Shown piece after piece: positions 44,248-53,089 of a stretch of DNA of 64,000 bases. Numbering within the stretch: position 1 is the stretch's first letter; each line of letters opens with the position of its first letter. The translations under genes were made by a program, and so were the position numbers. The stretch comes from Arthrobacter sp. CAU 1506. GTDB lineage: Bacteria > Actinomycetota > Actinomycetes > Actinomycetales > Micrococcaceae. The DNA is taken from the NCBI RefSeq assembly GCF_005047635.1, contig NZ_SUKC01000019.1, forward strand, positions 1 to 64,000, in the 5' to 3' direction. The notes beneath the pieces were generated by a model. That model had not been told where the DNA came from and ran no database searches. It saw nothing but the letters and a program-made list of their open reading frames with translations.

Positions 44248-45480
44248 ATGAGTGAATCAGACGGAATGGATGATGTCCTGGACAACGGCATGCGGCAGGC
44301 CCTGCTGATGGCGTCACGCCTTGCCGAAACACTTGCCCGACGCCGGCAGGAATCCCTGCGGCAGCAGGAACACAGGGACGCCCAAGCAGCACACGAAGCC
44401 GGGACACGCCTCGCGGCCGAGCGCAGTGCCGCTCGCGCGGCACTGGCACCTGTGGAGAAAGACCAGTGGTGGGATAAAGCCCAGCCCCATGACATCGCCG
44501 CCGCGCACGCCGTCGCAGAGGGCTGGAAAGACCATGACCCCGCCGCCTTGGCAGCCTCGGAAAGAATCCGTCAGGAAGTCCTGACGCGCTACGCCATCGA
44601 CACCCACGACGTCGGTGCGGACGGTGCCTATCTGGAGTCCTACATCCAAACCACCACAACGGAAAAGGCGCGACAGGACGCGCTGGCAGCCAGCCACGAC
44701 GAGACGCGCAAGGCGGCGGCCGAACACGAGAAGGCCATGGTGCTGCTCGCAGCGGCCCGTGCCGAAGAACTCCGCACCCAGGCCCAGAAACTGGCCCCGG
44801 AAATGGAACGCCACCAAGTACCCGTCGAGTACCTGGCCAACCCCGAGCTCGCCCGGGCCCTGCAACGGGTACACAACGCGAAAACCCCCAACGCCGTGGC
44901 CGCCGCCGAGACCGAGATCAAGGAACGCCTGTACCTCATCGGCAAAGACGGCATCAACGGACCCGACATTGACCAACTGCGCCAAGAAACCGCCGCCACC
45001 GTCAACGGCGCCGACGACTCACACTTCAAAGATCCCGCGTTCGTCAAAGCCGCCAAGGACATGCGCGAAACCAGGCTCCTGGCCGAGGGCGGCTTCACCG
45101 GCTCGCAGTCCGCGTCAATGGAACAGCGCTACGAGAGAGCCGAGAAGGAACTCTTCGCACGCCTCGAAGGCGTCGGCCGCGATATCGAGAACCGTGTGGC
45201 CGGCAACGACAGCAGCCGACGTAATGACCGAAGCCTGAAGAGGGACAGCACATCCGCCGTGGACTATGGATCAGCAGAGCGCCAGGAAGCATTCGCCGCC
45301 TCCCTTGCCACTAGCGGCGCCAACGAAACCCAAATCCGGGGACGTGTCGCTGCGGAACGCAGTGAAGGCGCACACCCCAGCGCAGCCGTCGCCACAAGTA
45401 AAGGCGTAGCCAAGGCCAGGAAGGCCCGGGGCGGGCCCGCGATGGGGGCAGAACGAGGTAGAAGCAGTCCCAGCCGCTAA
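44248..45480 (+). CDS. Hypothetical protein of the mobilisation module
   Basis: The product is 410 residues beginning MSESDGMDDVLDNGMRQALL; ATG 44248 with AAGGAG upstream. Almost entirely charged helix and coiled coil (ETLARRRQESLRQQEHRD, AAAEHEKAMVLLAAARAEEL), with a TraA/relaxase-tail flavour: the stretch EYLANPELARALQRVHNAKTP and the Gly/Arg-rich end resemble accessory regions of actinobacterial mobilisation proteins. It follows the relaxase by 30 bases on the same strand. I do not assign a function; a relaxosome-associated or coupling role is a guess. Confidence 0.65.
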   Translation: MSESDGMDDVLDNGMRQALLMASRLAETLARRRQESLRQQEHRDAQAAHEAGTRLAAERSAARAALAPVEKDQWWDKAQPHDIAAAHAVAEGWKDHDPAALAASERIRQEVLTRYAIDTHDVGADGAYLESYIQTTTTEKARQDALAASHDETRKAAAEHEKAMVLLAAARAEELRTQAQKLAPEMERHQVPVEYLANPELARALQRVHNAKTPNAVAAAETEIKERLYLIGKDGINGPDIDQLRQETAATVNGADDSHFKDPAFVKAAKDMRETRLLAEGGFTGSQSASMEQRYERAEKELFARLEGVGRDIENRVAGNDSSRRNDRSLKRDSTSAVDYGSAERQEAFAASLATSGANETQIRGRVAAERSEGAHPSAAVATSKGVAKARKARGGPAMGAERGRSSPSR

Positions 45481-45525
45481 GCGAAAGGCCCGACGGATCA
45501 GTGCCCATCGATAGGATCAAAGGCA

Positions 45526-45666
45526 TGTCTGACGCCCGTGACCTCGCCCTCCCTGCCGGCTACACCGAACTCCTCGCTGAACTAAAGGACCTAGTTCGGG
45601 CCGCACGCACCGAGGCGCTGCGCACCGTCAATAACCAGCTCATCGAAATGAATTGGTCCACGTGAG
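45526..45666 (+). pseudogene. N-terminal fragment of a YhcG/DUF1016 nuclease gene
   Basis: A 46-residue frame starts ATG 45526 and reads LALPAGYTELLAELKDLVRA then ARTEALRTVNNQLIEMNW before a premature stop. The N-terminus of DUF1016 proteins has the same pattern (P.GY..LL.E.K..I..A...A...VN..LI..YW..G). Homology breaks at about 45658 just after the position where Trp-Ser is followed by Ile-Gly. Full-length relatives are about 340-370 residues and carry a C-terminal PD-(D/E)XK nuclease domain. A C-terminal piece of such a gene occurs at 62.9-63.7 kb in opposite orientation. Confidence 0.65.
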
Positions 45667-46120
45667 CGCACCCAAAAGAACTCCTAAAGCGGGTAAAACA
45701 CGTCAAATTATCGGGTGGAGCAGAGACACGACCCAAAGCGGTCCAAGCCGTTAGAAACCCAGACAAAAGGACCATGGCATCAATGACCCGATGGAGGCCT
45801 CGTTTTGGGGCTGGCCCAGTCGAGGGCTCAGCAAAAGCAGACCGGATATTGGTAGCGGCAGAGTGCCCGGACAGACAAAAGAGGGGCTCCAATCGGGGTG
45901 GCAGGGCACTCCGCGTTTCGGCGCGCGGGTGCGCTGCACGGTCCGTCGTCAGTTGTCGGAAACGCTGCTTGTCAGGCAGCGTCGATGGCAGAGGCAGCCC
46001 GACAGATGGTAGCGAGTTATGCCGCAACCGACAGGGGAGCCCGTGCCTCGCGCGGAACGCCGTCGAGGCCTCCCTTTACGCCGGGGAGGTGCAGTGACAG
46101 GACGCCTTAACCAACAGCCA
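45667..46120. other. Gene-free stretch between plasmid-like region and second catabolic cluster
   Basis: About 450 bases; the frames present look like GC-rich shadows. No insertion-sequence end was recognised, though the sudden loss of YhcG homology shows a junction near 45658. Confidence 0.45.
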
Positions 46121-46167
46121 AAAGACCTCCGGGGAGCGAGAGAAGCCCTGCTTCGCCGGAGGTCTTT
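46121..46167. terminator. Strong intrinsic terminator, probably bidirectional
   Basis: AAAGACCTCCGG (46121-46132) and its perfect inverse CCGGAGGTCTTT (46156-46167) form a 12-bp stem with a 23-base loop; A- and T-rich ends flank both sides. It lies 28 bases after the stop of the minus-strand monooxygenase gene. Confidence 0.75.
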
Positions 46168-46195
46168 CAAAGCGGCCCGGTAAGCTGCGAGACAG

Positions 46196-47503
46196 CTACG
46201 CCTGCTGCAGCACTTGCGGCTCCTCGAGTGTTGAGCCCAAAACCTCGTGGGCGCGGCCGTCGCCTTCATAGCGGAGGTAGCCGCGTTGAATGTCGATCTG
46301 GTCGGCGAGATACTTGGCGTCGTGCCAGACGCCCCAGATAAAGCTCGAACCTCTGCGGGACTGCCAGGGCAGGCCGAGGAAGTAGACCCCGGGCTCGGTC
46401 GATACTCCGCGCTGCTGCTTCGGATGGCCCCGCTCATCGAGGGCATTGACCTGCAGCCAGCTGTAATCGACGCCGAAGCCGGTGGCCCAGATGATGGAGG
46501 TGACGCTGGCGGCGGCGAGATCCAGCTCGAGGATGGGATCGGTGACGCACTCTGGATCCGGTCCCAGCAGGTGCGCTTGGGGTTCTTCGGGAAGGTCCAG
46601 CCCGTTGCGTTCGATGAACGCATCGGCTTCCTGCAGCAGCGAGAGGTAGTTTGCGTCGCCGCGCTCTATGTTGTTGCGCAGGTCAGGGGCGAAATGCATC
46701 ACGCCGTCTTCGTAGCGACCCGCGCGGCCTAGGAGGGTGATGCCGCTTGCTGCCAGTTCGCGGAAGTCTACGGTGTGGCCGCCGTTGGCCCCGCTCACTG
46801 CGATGGTCACATGCTCCGCGCCGGCGGGCGGTGCAGAGGCTTCCCACTTGCCCAGCACACCGAGCCACCACACGAAGTCACGGTCGCGGTAGCGACGCGG
46901 GGGACGATCGTGCGGACCGACGGCTAGATAGACCTGCCGGCCGGACTTGCGAATCTCATCGGCGATTTGCACCCCAGAGGAACCGGCGCCGACAACCAGC
47001 ACACCGCCGTCGGGCAATTGCTGTGGGTTGCGGTAGGAGCTCGAATGGATCTGATGGATGCCTGCTTCCGCGGGCACGACGGTGGGGATCACCGGCTTTT
47101 GGAACGGACCGGTCGCAGCCACTATGTAGCGTGCGTCGACGGTGCCGTCGGAGGTCTCGGCCCGGAAGCCTGCACCGCCTTCCTTCTTCCGCACCGACGT
47201 TACCTCGACGCCGCAGCGGACCGGCGCGTTAAACGCACTGGCAAAGGCCACCATGTAGTCCGCCACCTGCTCCTTGGTGGGGAAGGCATCGGGGTGAACG
47301 TCGAACTCCAGCGTGGGAAAGCGGTCATGCCAAGCGGGCCCGTTCGCCACGAGACTGTCCCAGCGCTCGGAGCGCCAGCGCTCGGCGATGCGGTTGCGTT
47401 CCAGGACAAGGTGCGGCACACCTCGATCCGTCAGGTGCTCGCTCATCGCCAGGCCGGCTTGGCCGGCTCCGATGACGAGGACCTCGGTCTCTTGACTCGA
47501 CAT
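46196..47503 (-). CDS. Flavin-containing monooxygenase (FMO/CzcO-like)
   Basis: The product is 435 residues. ATG 47503 is chosen because GGAG lies six bases upstream; other in-frame ATGs are just before. FAD-binding GxGxxG is VIGAGQAGLAMSEHL at residues about 8-22; the second Rossmann motif for NADPH is VVGAGSSGVQIADEI near 170. ATGPFQKPVIP and the closing GVYFLGLPWQSRRGSSFIWGV are typical of class B monooxygenases, which oxygenate amines, sulfides or ketones. It is divergent from the RidA-DUF1028-M20 operon and probably belongs to the same pathway, providing the initial oxidation. Confidence 0.88.
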   Translation of the reverse strand: MSSQETEVLVIGAGQAGLAMSEHLTDRGVPHLVLERNRIAERWRSERWDSLVANGPAWHDRFPTLEFDVHPDAFPTKEQVADYMVAFASAFNAPVRCGVEVTSVRKKEGGAGFRAETSDGTVDARYIVAATGPFQKPVIPTVVPAEAGIHQIHSSSYRNPQQLPDGGVLVVGAGSSGVQIADEIRKSGRQVYLAVGPHDRPPRRYRDRDFVWWLGVLGKWEASAPPAGAEHVTIAVSGANGGHTVDFRELAASGITLLGRAGRYEDGVMHFAPDLRNNIERGDANYLSLLQEADAFIERNGLDLPEEPQAHLLGPDPECVTDPILELDLAAASVTSIIWATGFGVDYSWLQVNALDERGHPKQQRGVSTEPGVYFLGLPWQSRRGSSFIWGVWHDAKYLADQIDIQRGYLRYEGDGRAHEVLGSTLEEPQVLQQA

Positions 47504-47806
47504 GCTCATCTCCAACTCGAATAGATTCACTGCCCGGCAAGGGTTGAGAGGCCCTGCCAGACGGCTGATTGTTGATTCCGGGTGAGACCAGCCAACAGCA
47601 GCCGGAACGCCTTGGCCAATAGTTGTTCACGGTTCACTTGATCGATTCTTCAGATAACAAGAGCCGCGGTTGATCGCAAAAAGCGCTTCAGTTTCTGAAT
47701 CGGATTTGAAGATGCACTGCCTAAATTTTCACTGGTTTACAGATGTGACACAGTTCTCAAGAATGGGCTCAGACCGCGTACCGTCATCATCGATCAGGAG
47801 GATATT
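47504..47806. promoter_or_regulatory. Divergent intergenic region of the second catabolic cluster
   Basis: 303 bases between the monooxygenase and RidA start codons, lower in GC than the flanking genes; it must hold both promoters. I did not recognise a clear operator palindrome or a regulator gene adjacent to it. Confidence 0.45.
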
Positions 47807-48238
47807 GTGCCCGACACAACCCATGTGCGGCTCCGGAAATTCAATACCAAAGAGACCTACCCCGAGCAGAACCTTGACAACGATCTCTGCCAAGCTGTTG
47901 TCGCCAACGGAGTGGTGTACCTGCGCGGGCAGATCGGCCAAGATTTGGAGACCCGCGAGTCGGTCGGTATCGGGGACGTGGTGGCACAGACCGAGCAGGC
48001 TATGAAGAACATCAAGATGCTGCTAGATGAAGCCGGGAGCAGGCTCGAGGACATCGTCAAGGTCACGGTGTACATCATCGACCCGCGCTACCGCGAGGAC
48101 GTTTACCGCACGATGGGCACCTGGCTGAAGGGTGTCTTCCCGGTGTCGACCGGCATCGTGGTGCAGGCGCTCGCCCGTCCGGAGTGGCTCGTGGAAATTG
48201 ACGCCATCGCGGTGGTCGGCGAGGTGGCGTCGGCATGA
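47807..48238 (+). CDS. RidA/YjgF-family protein
   Basis: The product is 143 residues, starting GTG 47807 with a strong AGGAGG six bases upstream. The fold pattern is complete: CQAVVANGVVYLRGQIGQDL, TEQAMKNIKMLLDEAGSRLEDIVKVTVYI, and VFPVSTGIVVQALARPEWLVEIDAIAVV. RidA hydrolyses reactive 2-aminoacrylate-like enamines; catabolic relatives (RutC type) act on aminoacrylate derivatives. The substrate-binding Arg usually in P-A-R-x-x is not in the standard place (VSTGIVVQ), so the specificity may differ from housekeeping RidA. It is the first gene of a tightly overlapping operon. Confidence 0.85.
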   Translation: MPDTTHVRLRKFNTKETYPEQNLDNDLCQAVVANGVVYLRGQIGQDLETRESVGIGDVVAQTEQAMKNIKMLLDEAGSRLEDIVKVTVYIIDPRYREDVYRTMGTWLKGVFPVSTGIVVQALARPEWLVEIDAIAVVGEVASA

Positions 48239-48915
48239 CCTTTTCGCTCATTCTTCGGGACCGGGAGACGGGCGAGTTCGGTGCGGCTATCTCCTCATCC
48301 TCGCCTGCCGTTGCTGCCCGCTGCGTGAATCTTGCCGACGGGGTTGGCGGAGCCAATTCGCAGAACGTCACCGATCCGCGGCTCGGACCGAAGCTCATTG
48401 ACCGGCTCGCGGCAGGTGAGTCTGCGAAGGAAGCCCTGGATGCAGTGGTTGACACCGTGGACCAGAGCATCATCGGCTACCGCCAGCTGGCTGTACTCGA
48501 TGCCCAGGGCCGGGCTGCCGTCTATTCCGGTGACCGCGCGCTCGGAACCTATGGGGCTGCCATGCGGCAGGACGCTGTCGCCGCGGGCAACATGCTGGCG
48601 GACCTGAACGTGCTGGATGCCCTGGTGGATACAGCCCTCGGCGCCAGCGGCCGGATTGAAGAGCGGCTGTACGCAGCCATGCAGGCAGCGGTCGCGGCGG
48701 GCGGAGAAGAGGGACCCCTCCACTCCGCCGGCCTCTCGGTCGTCGGCACTGCCGGCTGGCGGGTCACCGATCTGCGCGTCGACTGGGCCGAGGAAGACCC
48801 CGTCGGCGAACTCGGACGCCTCCTGCAGGTGTGGCTGCCGCAGCGCGACGACTACACCAGCCGCGGCATCAATCCCGCTGCTGCTCCCTCCTACGGGGTG
48901 CCCGGCGATGAATGA
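48235..48915 (+). CDS. DUF1028-family Ntn-hydrolase-like protein
   Basis: The product is 226 residues, beginning MTFSLILRDRETGEFGAAIS with the ATG inside the RidA stop (ATGA). The start and SSPAVAARCVNLADGVGGANSQN, ALDAVVDTVDQSIIGYRQLAVLD and HSAGLSVVG are typical of DUF1028 proteins, predicted N-terminal nucleophile hydrolases with Thr2 as nucleophile. Family members cluster with peptide transporters and RidA proteins and are thought to cleave amide bonds of unknown compounds. The next gene begins inside the last codons (8-base overlap). Confidence 0.88.
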   Translation: MTFSLILRDRETGEFGAAISSSSPAVAARCVNLADGVGGANSQNVTDPRLGPKLIDRLAAGESAKEALDAVVDTVDQSIIGYRQLAVLDAQGRAAVYSGDRALGTYGAAMRQDAVAAGNMLADLNVLDALVDTALGASGRIEERLYAAMQAAVAAGGEEGPLHSAGLSVVGTAGWRVTDLRVDWAEEDPVGELGRLLQVWLPQRDDYTSRGINPAAAPSYGVPGDE

Positions 48916-50104
48916 CGTGCTCAAGCAACGGATCGCCGATCGGCTGGAGAAGGTCGGCGACGATCTCATCGCCCTGTCGGAGCAGCTGCACGGCGATCCC
49001 GAGCTTGGCTGGCAGGAGCACCGTTCCTCGGCCGCGGTGGCGCAGCTGCTGGCGGCGCACGGTTTCGAGATCGAGCAACCCTACTTGGGCCTCGATACCG
49101 CGTTCCGAGCCGTCCTCGGCAGCGGGGACGGCAGCTTCACCGTCGGGTTTCTCGCGGAGTACGACGCGCTCCCCGGCCTGGGCCATGCCTGCGGGCATAA
49201 CCTGATTGCCGCCATGTCCGCCGGCGGTGCCATTGCCTTGGCCGAAGTAGCCAGCGAGGCAGGCATCACCGTGGTAGTGATCGGCACTCCCGCGGAGGAA
49301 GGCGGCGGGGGCAAGATCGAGCTGCTTGAGCGCGGCGCTTTCCAGGAACTGGACTTCGCCCTCATGGCCCATCCGGCGCCGGTCGACGTGGCGGAAGCCC
49401 GGCCCTTCGCGGTAACGCACTGGCATGTGCAGTACGACGGGAAGGCGGCCCATGCGGCGGCCTACCCGGAGCGCGGCGTGAACGCCAACGACGCCTTCCT
49501 GGTTGCGCAACTGGGGATCGCGCTGCTGCGCCAGCAGTTGCCCCAGGGAGTCCGTGTCCACGGTGTGCAGACCCGCGGCGGCGAGGCCCCCAACGCCATT
49601 CCGGAGCGGACCGAGGGGCGCTGGTATGTCCGCGCGGACACTACGGAGCAGCTGCTGGAACTAGAAGAACGCATGCTCAAGTGCTTCGAAGCCGGTGCCC
49701 TGGCTACCGGTGCAAAGCTCACCGTCACCCCGGAGAGCAAGCGGTACGCCGAGATGCGCACCGATGACGAAGCGCTCGAGCTCTACCGCCGCAACGCCAT
49801 TACCATCGGACGGGACTTCAACGTCGATCCGGTGGCAGCGGCGATGAACCGCGCCTCGACGGACATGGGCAATGTTTCCCAGGTCGTGAACGCCATCCAC
49901 CCCTACATCGGGGTCGGTGGCGAGGCGAGCAATCACCAGCCGGCCTTTGCCGCCGCCTGTGTCGGCCCCGCGGCTGAGCGCACGCTGCGCGATGGCGCGC
50001 TGGCTCTCGCCTGGACGGCGTACGACGTCGGACGGCAGCGGGCCGCTGCCACCGCACCTCAATCTCTCCCCACCACCGACGCCCCACGAAAGGGGTCATC
50101 ATGA
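48908..50104 (+). CDS. M20-family amidohydrolase
   Basis: The product is 398 residues, from ATG 48908, 8 bases before the end of the DUF1028 gene. Motifs of M20 metallohydrolases: LAEYDALPGLGHACGHNLI, GTPAEEGGGGKIELLE, ALMAHPAPVDV, GKAAHAAAYPERGVNANDAF and STDMGNVSQVV...SNHQPAF. Two zinc or manganese ions in the first domain and a dimerisation insert with the His. It cleaves an amide or N-acyl amino acid. Sequence order and motifs are very close to the M20 enzyme at 31.1-32.3 kb, so the two are paralogues in two separate clusters. Overlaps the next gene by four bases. Confidence 0.9.
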   Translation: MNDVLKQRIADRLEKVGDDLIALSEQLHGDPELGWQEHRSSAAVAQLLAAHGFEIEQPYLGLDTAFRAVLGSGDGSFTVGFLAEYDALPGLGHACGHNLIAAMSAGGAIALAEVASEAGITVVVIGTPAEEGGGGKIELLERGAFQELDFALMAHPAPVDVAEARPFAVTHWHVQYDGKAAHAAAYPERGVNANDAFLVAQLGIALLRQQLPQGVRVHGVQTRGGEAPNAIPERTEGRWYVRADTTEQLLELEERMLKCFEAGALATGAKLTVTPESKRYAEMRTDDEALELYRRNAITIGRDFNVDPVAAAMNRASTDMGNVSQVVNAIHPYIGVGGEASNHQPAFAAACVGPAAERTLRDGALALAWTAYDVGRQRAAATAPQSLPTTDAPRKGSS

Positions 50105-51591
50105 CTCGCACCCACGCCGAATGGAAAGCAGCGGCCGCTGCGCTGGAGTTCGACGGACGCCCCGTCATCGGCGGCGTACGCGTGTCCTCCCGGACCGGGA
50201 AAACCATCGAGAAACGGAACCCGGCCACCGGCGAAGTCATCTCCCAGATCCATGACTGCGATACGGCTGACGTCGACGACGCCGTCGCCGCGGCCCGCGC
50301 TGCCTACGAGGCCGGCGGTTGGTCACAGGCCGGCGCGGGCTTCCGCCGCGAACGCCTGCTTGAGTTCGCCCGGCTGATCGAGGAACATGCCGACGAGTTC
50401 GCCCTCTACGACACACTCGACATGGGCAAGCCGATCCGCGAATCCTCCACGATCGACGCTCCCGGTTCGGCGGCCCTCTACCGTTTCTATGCCGAGGCGA
50501 TCGAGAAACAGGAAGACCTCATTCCGGTGACCCCGCCCGGTTCTACGGCGCTCGTAACCCGTGAGCCGCTCGGCGTCATCGGTGTCATCGTCGCCTGGAA
50601 CTACCCACTCGAGATTGCGACGTGGAAGGTGGCGCCCGCGCTCGCGGCTGGCAACGCCGTCGTCGTTAAGCCGCCGGTGGAAGCGTCGCATTCAGCCTTG
50701 CTGCTCGCCGATCTGGCGGTGGAAGCCGGCATCCCCGCCGGCATCCTGAACGTGGTTCCGGGCCGGGGTTCGGTGGTGGGCAAGGCCCTGGCGCTGCATC
50801 AGGACATCGACATGCTCGCGTTCACCGGGTCTACCGAGGTGGCGAAGCAGTTGCAGCAGTACGCGGGCCAGTCGAATATGAAGCGTCTGGCGCTGGAAGC
50901 CGGCGGCAAGAGCTCCAACCTCGTGTTTGCCGACTGCGAGGACCTGGCGCTCGCTGCCGAGAAGGCTGCCTTCGGCAGCTTCTACAATCAGGGCGAAGTG
51001 TGCTCGGCGAATTCCCGTATCTTCGTCGAGCGCCCGGTGTATGAGGAGTTCCTCAAGCTCTACGCCAAGGCCGCGCAGGCCTACTTGCCCGGAGATCCGC
51101 TGGACCCCGAATGCGGCAGCGGCTCGCTGGTGTCGGAGGCGCACGCGGACAGCGTGTGGGCCACGATCGAGAACGCGCGCCGCGACGGCACCATTGTGGC
51201 CGGCGGGAACCGGCCGGAGATCAACGGTTCCCGCGCGTTCATCGAACCGACGATAGTGACCGACGTGCCCGCCGACCATGAGGTCCACACCCGGGAGATT
51301 TTTGGCCCCGTCGCAGTGGTGGCCCCCTTCGACACGGAAGAGGAAGCCATTGCGGCGGCAAACGAGACCCCGTACGGACTCGCCGCTTCCCTGTGGACCG
51401 GGAGCTTCAGCCGCGCGCACCGCGTGTCCGCTCGCCTGGTGGCCGGCACCGTCTCGGTAAACACGGTAGATGCGCTCGGGTTCACCACGCCGTTCGGTGG
51501 GTTCAAGCAGTCGGGATTCGGCCGGGACCTCTCGGTGCACGCGCTCGAAAACTACACCGACTACAAGACCACCTGGATGCAGTGGGGATGA
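50101..51591 (+). CDS. NAD(P)-dependent aldehyde dehydrogenase
   Basis: The product is 496 residues. ALDH motifs are complete: GVIVAWNYPLEIATWKVAPA (near residue 162), FTGSTEVAKQL, the catalytic Glu in LEAGGKSSNLVF (near 265), the catalytic Cys in YNQGEVCSANSRI (near 300), EIFGPVAVVAP and FGGFKQSGFGRDLS. Resembles the gamma-glutamyl-gamma-aminobutyraldehyde/PuuC and betaine-type branch, which oxidise aminoaldehydes. ATG overlaps the M20 stop (ATGA). It converts the aldehyde formed by the preceding steps to an acid. An earlier ALDH gene in the window (8.3-9.3 kb) is dead, while this one is intact. Confidence 0.93.
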   Translation: MTRTHAEWKAAAAALEFDGRPVIGGVRVSSRTGKTIEKRNPATGEVISQIHDCDTADVDDAVAAARAAYEAGGWSQAGAGFRRERLLEFARLIEEHADEFALYDTLDMGKPIRESSTIDAPGSAALYRFYAEAIEKQEDLIPVTPPGSTALVTREPLGVIGVIVAWNYPLEIATWKVAPALAAGNAVVVKPPVEASHSALLLADLAVEAGIPAGILNVVPGRGSVVGKALALHQDIDMLAFTGSTEVAKQLQQYAGQSNMKRLALEAGGKSSNLVFADCEDLALAAEKAAFGSFYNQGEVCSANSRIFVERPVYEEFLKLYAKAAQAYLPGDPLDPECGSGSLVSEAHADSVWATIENARRDGTIVAGGNRPEINGSRAFIEPTIVTDVPADHEVHTREIFGPVAVVAPFDTEEEAIAAANETPYGLAASLWTGSFSRAHRVSARLVAGTVSVNTVDALGFTTPFGGFKQSGFGRDLSVHALENYTDYKTTWMQWG

Positions 51592-51679
51592 ACGCGGCGG
51601 AAGAGACCGCAGGAACCATGAGCCTGAAGCAAGACCCGTAAGCACCTCAATCCACAACCACCGCACGAAGGAGTGCACC

Positions 51680-53089
51680 ATGACTGACACGATCAAAAAC
51701 GCAAACCGCTTAGGCGGGAAGCCGAGGATCGTCGCGCTCGAACGCCGCCATATCCGCCCCATTCCGTTAAGCGAACGCCGCGGCACTTCGCGCGGGCTGT
51801 TTTTCGTGTGGCTCGGCATCAACATGCTCCCGCTGACGGTCGTCACCGGAGCGCTCGGTCCGACGCTGTTCGGGCTGTCGCTCGGGTGGACTATTACTGC
51901 GGTGGTGATCGGGAATGTGATCGGCGGGCTGGGCGCTGCGCTGCATGCTTCCCAAGGACCGCAGCTCGGGATTCCCCAAATGCTGCAGGCCCGGGGTCAG
52001 TTCGGATACTTCGGCGGGAGCCTGCTGGCACTTATCGCGCTCATCATGTTCCTCGGCTTCTTCGCTTCGAACCTGGTAGTGGCGGCCCAAAGCTTCGCCG
52101 CTGTCTTCCAATCAGATGCGATCAATACAGGGATCATCATCTGCGCCGTGATCGCGCTTGCCGTCGCAATCTTTGGCTACGATCTCGTCCGCAAGATGAT
52201 GGCTGTGTTCTCGATCGTCATCGGTGTTCTCGTCGTCGTCTCGATCTTCGTCATCGTGTCGAACCCCATCACCTTCGCGGAGCACAACGAACTCGGCTTC
52301 AACCTGGCCGGATTCTTCGGCATGCTCGCGATCGGCGTCACCTGGCAACTCGCCTACGCCCCCTATGTCTCGGACTACTCCCGCTACATGCCGCACGACG
52401 GCGGTGCGAAGCAAGCATTCTGGGCGACCTACCTCGGGCTCGTCATCGGCACTGTGCTGGTCATGGTCCTCGGAGCGCTCGTTGGCCTCAGCACTGCCGA
52501 TGGTGACGCGATGGCTGCGCTGGGACGACTGCTCGGCGGCTTCGGCCCGGTCGTGCTCTTCGCATTCGGCATCGCCTCCGCGGTGATGAACTCGTCCAAT
52601 ATCTACTCCGGCGTCATGTGTTCGCTCACCGTCTTTGAAACGCTCTCCGCCAAGATCCGAATTGATACGGCTAAGCGGGTCGGCATGACCGTGGCGTATG
52701 CACTTCTTGCGATGATCGGAGCACTGCTGGGTAAAGATAACTTCCTTGTCATCTTCGGCGACTTCGTCATAATCCTGCTGTATGTCCTGATTCCCTGGTC
52801 GGCAGTCAACCTCGTTGACTACTTCATCCTGCGCAAGGGCCACTACGTGGTGGACGACATGTTCCGCAGGGACGGAGGACGCTACGGTCGCTGGGACAGC
52901 ATCGGGCTGGTTAGCTACCTCGTTGGAATCCTGGTGCAACTCCCGTTCATGGTGACCTCAATGTATACCGGTCCGTTTGCGGAGCCGCTCGGCTTCGTCG
53001 ACATGGCATGGGTGGTTGGCTTCGCGGTGCCGGCCGTGATCTACGGCTTCTGGAAGCGTTCCGCAATCACCAGTGGCGCGGTCCGATGA
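51680..53089 (+). CDS. NCS1/purine-cytosine permease family transporter
   Basis: The product is 469 residues. ATG 51680 with AAGGAG eight bases upstream; the frame is open further upstream but overlaps the ALDH gene. The short basic N-terminus (GGKPRIVALERRHIRPIPL) is followed by 12 membrane segments. The element PYVSDYSRYMPHDGGAKQAFW near residue 235 and GASLG-like GGLGAALHASQGPQLGIPQM in the first third are typical of the NCS1 cytosine/purine permease group. It probably imports a pyrimidine-, purine- or hydantoin-like compound with a cation. It is 88 bases after the ALDH gene and overlaps the amidohydrolase gene by four bases. Confidence 0.9.
   Translation: MTDTIKNANRLGGKPRIVALERRHIRPIPLSERRGTSRGLFFVWLGINMLPLTVVTGALGPTLFGLSLGWTITAVVIGNVIGGLGAALHASQGPQLGIPQMLQARGQFGYFGGSLLALIALIMFLGFFASNLVVAAQSFAAVFQSDAINTGIIICAVIALAVAIFGYDLVRKMMAVFSIVIGVLVVVSIFVIVSNPITFAEHNELGFNLAGFFGMLAIGVTWQLAYAPYVSDYSRYMPHDGGAKQAFWATYLGLVIGTVLVMVLGALVGLSTADGDAMAALGRLLGGFGPVVLFAFGIASAVMNSSNIYSGVMCSLTVFETLSAKIRIDTAKRVGMTVAYALLAMIGALLGKDNFLVIFGDFVIILLYVLIPWSAVNLVDYFILRKGHYVVDDMFRRDGGRYGRWDSIGLVSYLVGILVQLPFMVTSMYTGPFAEPLGFVDMAWVVGFAVPAVIYGFWKRSAITSGAVR

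Noticed and set aside
45560-46027. 155-codon minus-strand frame between plasmid region and monooxygenase
   Set aside because: No ribosome-binding site or recognisable domain; overlaps the YhcG fragment on the other strand.
52112-52939. 275-codon minus-strand frame inside the NCS1 permease gene
   Set aside because: Acidic/His-rich shadow of membrane-protein codons, no start signal.
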